The position numbers were made by a program, and so were the translations under genes. Positions 5,794 through 9,155 of a stretch of 9,155 nt of DNA are shown here, in pieces. Source of the DNA: CAUPWF01 sp964367905 (lineage in GTDB: Bacteria; Bacillota; Clostridia; Lachnospirales; Lachnospiraceae); contig CAYIZP010000072.1 of assembly GCA_964367905.1 (NCBI GenBank), positions 1-9,155 of the forward strand, written 5' to 3'. Within the stretch, counting starts at the first letter, position 1; each line of letters opens with the position of its first letter. Below the pieces are notes generated by a model, which worked only from the letters and a program-made list of their open reading frames with translations, was not told the origin of the DNA and ran no database searches.

Positions 5794-7533
5794 ATGAAAA
5801 AATGGGTATATAAATTCCAAAACAGATCATTGGGTAGCAAGATGGTAATACTAATCTGTAGTATTGTTTTGCTGTTGCAAATAGTAAATGGAGTAATACT
5901 ACGTTATATTGTAGAAGATGGGTTCGAGGATCATATCTCTCAACTCAATTTATTGACTGTAAATCAAATGGGATTAAATCTGAATCGCTCGTTAGAGGAC
6001 ATTATGGAAGAGTTGGTAATTATACGAGAAAATATTAGTAGTCCCCAGCTTACAAAAGGTGAAGAAAGTGAACTGGTCTATTTAAAGCAGAGGATTGATT
6101 ACCAAGATTATTTTAATGACCTATTGTCAAGTGACGATAATTATAAGCTGATTAGCTCCATGGTTTTTTTAGATAGGCAAGGCAATCAACATGCTTTTTA
6201 TGCAAAAAAAGAAAATACAATCAAAGACATTGATTTGTACGAAGAAGTAATAAAAGATTATCCGATGTTACAAGAAAGTTATTGGAGTGGTGTGATTACT
6301 GACGATTATTATTTTCAGCAAAAAACAGAAGAAATAATAAGTGTTATCATGCCAGTATTTTATTATGAAAGTGTACAATCAATACTAGTTGTAAACCTTA
6401 GCGTAAGTGGAATCAGAGCTTATCTATCAGAATTGGCAGGAGATCAAATGCCTATTGCAGTGCAGATAAATGAAGACGAAGTTTTACAAACAAACAGCAA
6501 AGAAATAGTAAATACAAGTGCAAATGCTACACACACATTAAATATCAATGGATGGACACTTTCTATTTTTTCATCTAATAATTCCAATAATGAAAGTTTT
6601 AATGTGTTGATACAATTCATTATTTTAATATTAGGTACTACGGCGATTATATTATTGCTGAGCTTATCTTATATTGTATATATTATTACAAAACCAATCA
6701 ATAAAATGACTATGATAATGGAACTAAATAGAAATAATGCAAAACTGAATCACAGATTTTACCCTAAATATGATGATGAGGTTGGTAAACTTGCTACAAC
6801 CTATAACAGTTTAATGGACGAAATTCAGTTGCTAATGAAGAACATAGAACAAGAGCAAGCGGATAGAGGAAAAATGTATTTGCAGCTACTTCAAATGCAA
6901 ATCAATCCACATTTCTTATACAATACACTTGAGTCAGTGAAGTTTTTAGTTGAGATGAAGGATGAGCGTGCAGCTGAAATGCTTATCACCGTTGGTAAAT
7001 TTTACAAGCTGAGCCTAAGTGGAATTTATGATACAGTTAGAATTGAAGAGGAAATACAGCAACTATCCTATTATATCGAAATTCTTAAAATGAGATATAC
7101 CTCACAATATGATTTTAGCATCTCTGTGTGCGACGAAATTTTACAAAGCGAGATAGTAAAGTTTACATTGCAGCCTTTGGTTGAAAATGCCGTATATCAT
7201 GGTGTAAAGCAAAAGCGCGTACAAGGAAAAATTGAAATAAAAGGACTTCAGCGCAATGGCGAAATACACATCATTATATGGGATAATGGGAAGGGGATAT
7301 CTGAAGATAAGCTGAAGGATATTAGGAGAAAACTCTTGGATAATGAGAATGTTGATATGGCATCGCACATAGGAATCATAAATGTCCACAAGAGGATACA
7401 GATGCAGTATGGGGCCGATTATGGAATTTCAGTGAATAGTGAAGAAAATGAGTTTACAGAAGTAACTGTGCGAATTCCAAGTAAAACAAATGAAGGAGTA
7501 TGGGGAAATGTACACACTAATGATCGTAGATGA
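5794..7533 (+). CDS. YesM-type membrane sensor histidine kinase
   Basis: This 579-residue kinase has the layout of the YesM/LytS-like His_kinase group common in Firmicutes carbohydrate loci. A first membrane helix (about 17-38) is followed by a roughly 230-residue extracytoplasmic sensor region, perhaps a Cache-like fold (inferred from size and position). Then come a second helix (about 271-297), a HAMP linker (about 298-349, with DDEVGKLATTYNSL), and the phospho-acceptor motif QINPHFLYNTLE with H373. The ATPase domain shows the N box (LVENAVYHG, N465) and DNGKGI (497-502). The later GIINVHKRIQMQYG (527-540) is the usual G2-like region. ATG 5794 follows AGAGGTG (5781-5787) by 6 bases. The end overlaps the response regulator gene by 26 bases, so the two form one two-component system. 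It would autophosphorylate on H373 and pass the phosphate to D55 of that regulator. The ligand is unknown; a sugar, possibly bound to the lipoprotein from 3207-4562, is a reasonable guess. Confidence 0.95.
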   Translation: MKKWVYKFQNRSLGSKMVILICSIVLLLQIVNGVILRYIVEDGFEDHISQLNLLTVNQMGLNLNRSLEDIMEELVIIRENISSPQLTKGEESELVYLKQRIDYQDYFNDLLSSDDNYKLISSMVFLDRQGNQHAFYAKKENTIKDIDLYEEVIKDYPMLQESYWSGVITDDYYFQQKTEEIISVIMPVFYYESVQSILVVNLSVSGIRAYLSELAGDQMPIAVQINEDEVLQTNSKEIVNTSANATHTLNINGWTLSIFSSNNSNNESFNVLIQFIILILGTTAIILLLSLSYIVYIITKPINKMTMIMELNRNNAKLNHRFYPKYDDEVGKLATTYNSLMDEIQLLMKNIEQEQADRGKMYLQLLQMQINPHFLYNTLESVKFLVEMKDERAAEMLITVGKFYKLSLSGIYDTVRIEEEIQQLSYYIEILKMRYTSQYDFSISVCDEILQSEIVKFTLQPLVENAVYHGVKQKRVQGKIEIKGLQRNGEIHIIIWDNGKGISEDKLKDIRRKLLDNENVDMASHIGIINVHKRIQMQYGADYGISVNSEENEFTEVTVRIPSKTNEGVWGNVHTNDRR

Positions 7534-9082
7534 TGACGAATTGATATGCAGGGGGTTAGGTACATGCATAGAATGGGAAAAGCTCGATGTAGAAGTTATA
7601 GGTATGTTTTATGATGGAGTTATTGCACTGGAAAAAATGGAAGATAAAGTGCCTGATATCATGATTGTTGACATTAATATGCCGTTCATGAGTGGCATTG
7701 AGCTTTCTTCTATTATAAGAGAGAAATATCCCCGGGTTAAAATAATTTTACTGACGGCATACAAAGAATTTGAATACGCTCAAGAGGCAATTAGGCTCAA
7801 GGTATTTGATTATATAACTAAGCCATTTTATAATAGTGAAGTTAGCGAGGTTGTAAAAAGGGCAGTTGATGTGCTAGAGGAGGAGAAAAAAAGTAGAAAA
7901 GAAATCTTGAGGAGCCTAGATGGGTTCCAAGAAAAACAAATTCAGGAATTGGTATTATTTGGAGTTAACGAGGATGCAGATATTGAGATTGTTCAATCTA
8001 TGGATAATTTTTTTATGGTGGCGATATTATATGTTCAAAAAATTTCTAATGTTAATACTGACAATAAAGAACGATATGTTGAAGATGAAATTGTACTTCT
8101 TAGAACGATAAAGCAGATTTCGGAATTGTTACGAGATTATCAGTGCAAATTTTTCCAGTTGCACCATAGAGTTGTAATAGTGTATGAATATGAGAATAGA
8201 GAAGAGGCAAGAAACGTAGGGAAAATGTTGTTAGAAGTTATGGATACCATCAATCAAGAGGATGATATCCTTTGTTATAGCAGTATGGGACGAGTCTATC
8301 AAGGCGTAGAGAAGGCTGTGCTATCCTATAATGATGCAAGCTATGCAATTGAACAAAGATACGGTTATGCAAATAAATCAATCATACCATATAGTGATAT
8401 TAAGTTTACAGGAAATTTGCAAGAAATCGACATTATACAAACAAAGCATATGATAAAAAGACATATCAATATGAGAGCATCAGAAGAGTTGGAAGAGGAA
8501 ATCACGAAGCTATGTCAGTTGTTGTGTCAGAATTCTCAGTGGTCAACATTGCCGATGGGAATAGTGTTTATGAACTTATTAGGGTTTGCCTATGAATCCA
8601 CAGAGGATATGGACTTCTATAGCCAATATATAAAACAATCAAATCAAATATTAGGCAGGATTGCCATAATTCAGAGTAATGCTGAGCTTAGCGAATATAT
8701 TTCAGAATGTTTCAAACCACTCTATACATATCTGAGCGGTTCGTGTTTAAGTGAGGGTGAACAAAGGGTTAATCAGGCTGTGGAGTATATGGAAGAAAAA
8801 TTTAAAGATCAGGAACTAAATCTTGCGGAAGTTGCAAAGCACGTAAATTTGAGTGCGAATTACCTAGGTAATTTAATAAAGAAACATAAAAATATATCAT
8901 ACATAAATCTATTAAATCAAATACGTATTGACGAGGCTAAAAGGCTATTGATGAAGCCAGAAACAAAAAATTATGAAGTGGCTTTCTTAGTAGGGTTTAA
9001 CTCGTCACAGTATTTTAGTAGTTGCTTTAAGCGTGCTACGGGGCAAACTCCCAGTGAGTTTAAGAGTCTATATGTCAAATAA
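7508..9082 (+). CDS. YesN-type response regulator with AraC-family DNA-binding domain
   Basis: This 524-residue regulator has a receiver domain at about 1-125. It carries the acidic pocket D8-D10, phospho-acceptor D55 (IVDINMPFMSG), T83 and K105 (ITKPF). A long middle region (about 130-410) has no motif I recognise, as is usual for YesN-like proteins. An AraC-type double helix-turn-helix fills the C-terminus (about 420-523), with LNLAEVAKHVNLSANYLGNLIKK in the first motif. VAFLVGFNSSQYFSSCFKRATGQTPSEFK marks the second. An upstream in-frame ATG at 7490 is rejected: AAGGAG at 7493-7498 lies 9 bases before ATG 7508, and receiver domains normally start within a few residues of the first strand (MYTLMIVDDD). 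The 26-base overlap with the kinase gene indicates coupled translation. The likely target is the promoter region at 1324-1383, where a direct repeat has AraC-like spacing; this is inference. Confidence 0.94.
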   Translation: MYTLMIVDDDELICRGLGTCIEWEKLDVEVIGMFYDGVIALEKMEDKVPDIMIVDINMPFMSGIELSSIIREKYPRVKIILLTAYKEFEYAQEAIRLKVFDYITKPFYNSEVSEVVKRAVDVLEEEKKSRKEILRSLDGFQEKQIQELVLFGVNEDADIEIVQSMDNFFMVAILYVQKISNVNTDNKERYVEDEIVLLRTIKQISELLRDYQCKFFQLHHRVVIVYEYENREEARNVGKMLLEVMDTINQEDDILCYSSMGRVYQGVEKAVLSYNDASYAIEQRYGYANKSIIPYSDIKFTGNLQEIDIIQTKHMIKRHINMRASEELEEEITKLCQLLCQNSQWSTLPMGIVFMNLLGFAYESTEDMDFYSQYIKQSNQILGRIAIIQSNAELSEYISECFKPLYTYLSGSCLSEGEQRVNQAVEYMEEKFKDQELNLAEVAKHVNLSANYLGNLIKKHKNISYINLLNQIRIDEAKRLLMKPETKNYEVAFLVGFNSSQYFSSCFKRATGQTPSEFKSLYVK

Positions 9083-9107
9083 AAGAAGAAAGTGGAGGAG
9101 TTAAAAA

Positions 9108-9155
9108 ATGGCTAATTTTTCATTAGAAGGTAAAGTAGTATTAGTAACAGGAGCA
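9108..9155 (+). CDS. Short-chain dehydrogenase/reductase (SDR), N-terminal fragment
   Basis: Sixteen codons are visible before the window ends: MANFSLEGKVVLVTGA. The pattern F-x-L-x-GKVVLVTGA is the first beta strand and the start of the TGxxxGxG nucleotide-binding loop of classical SDR enzymes, NAD(P)-dependent oxidoreductases. Members with this opening include gluconate 5-dehydrogenase, KduD-like sugar-acid dehydrogenases and 3-oxoacyl-ACP reductases. A sugar or sugar-acid dehydrogenase suits the locus, but the fragment cannot decide. The ribosome site GGAGGAG (9094-9100) is 7 bases before the ATG. The gene follows the response regulator stop by 25 bases with no terminator between, so co-transcription is likely. 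Confidence 0.75.
   Translation, partial: MANFSLEGKVVLVTGA

Noticed and set aside
5790..5813. Seven-codon ORF overlapping the kinase start
   Set aside because: Its ATG is only 2 bases from the ribosome site AGAGGTG, which is correctly spaced for the kinase ATG at 5794.
7490..7507. ATG 7490 as start of the response regulator
   Set aside because: The AAGGAG lies after this ATG and is 9 bases before ATG 7508, where the receiver domain begins naturally.
7920..8111. A 63-codon + strand frame inside the response regulator gene
   Set aside because: It is out of frame within a well-supported gene, has no ribosome site and low-complexity composition.
1..9155. tRNA/rRNA genes, CRISPR arrays, insertion sequences, attachment sites or riboswitches
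   Set aside because: No cloverleaf, regularly spaced repeats, transposase-like protein, terminal inverted repeats or recognised riboswitch core was seen; the only repeat pair is the 14-bp direct repeat near 1324.

Overview
The window is AT-rich DNA with tightly packed genes, all on the + strand, each preceded by a strong AAGGAGG-type ribosome binding site. MalF/MalG-type sugar importer genes without an ATPase gene, an SBP lipoprotein, and a YesM/YesN-type two-component pair point to a low-GC Gram-positive. A gut or rumen clostridium (Lachnospiraceae-like) is the most likely source. The genus is an inference and cannot be fixed from this sequence.

Layout. (1) 1-65 is the last 20 codons of a MalG-type permease, followed 20 bases later by a DUF2961/GH172-type glycoside hydrolase (86-1189). 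A 24-bp perfect-stem terminator (1190-1252) closes this upstream operon. (2) 1253-1426 is a regulatory gap. It holds an exact 14-bp direct repeat with a 21-bp period, just upstream of and overlapping the -35 position of an extended -10 promoter. (3) A second operon follows: MalF-type permease (1427-2329), MalG-type permease (2329-3159), lipoprotein solute-binding protein (3207-4562) and an enolase-superfamily enzyme (4575-5702). (4) A 22-bp-stem hairpin without a U tract (5711-5758) separates these from a sensor histidine kinase (5794-7533) and an AraC-type response regulator (7508-9082), whose genes overlap. (5) At the right edge, 25 bases further on, is the start of a short-chain dehydrogenase/reductase (9108 onward).

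How the genes may fit together. The kinase probably senses an extracellular carbohydrate-related signal, perhaps via the binding protein. The response regulator probably activates the importer operon, and the 21-bp-spaced repeat is the best candidate operator. The importers would bring in a glycan or glycoside. The cytoplasmic GH172-type enzyme would cut it, and the enolase-superfamily enzyme and the SDR would process a sugar or sugar-acid product. The substrate is not identifiable here; GH172 precedent suggests alpha-fructofuranosides or D-arabinofuranosides, but that is only an analogy.

The most unusual points are the direct-repeat operator candidate and the enolase-superfamily protein, which keeps the KxK and metal-ligand motifs but lacks the His-Asp dyad of mandelate racemase. 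The pairing of GH172, enolase-superfamily enzyme and SDR around two importers is also notable. No RNA genes, CRISPR arrays, insertion sequences or phage-like genes were seen.
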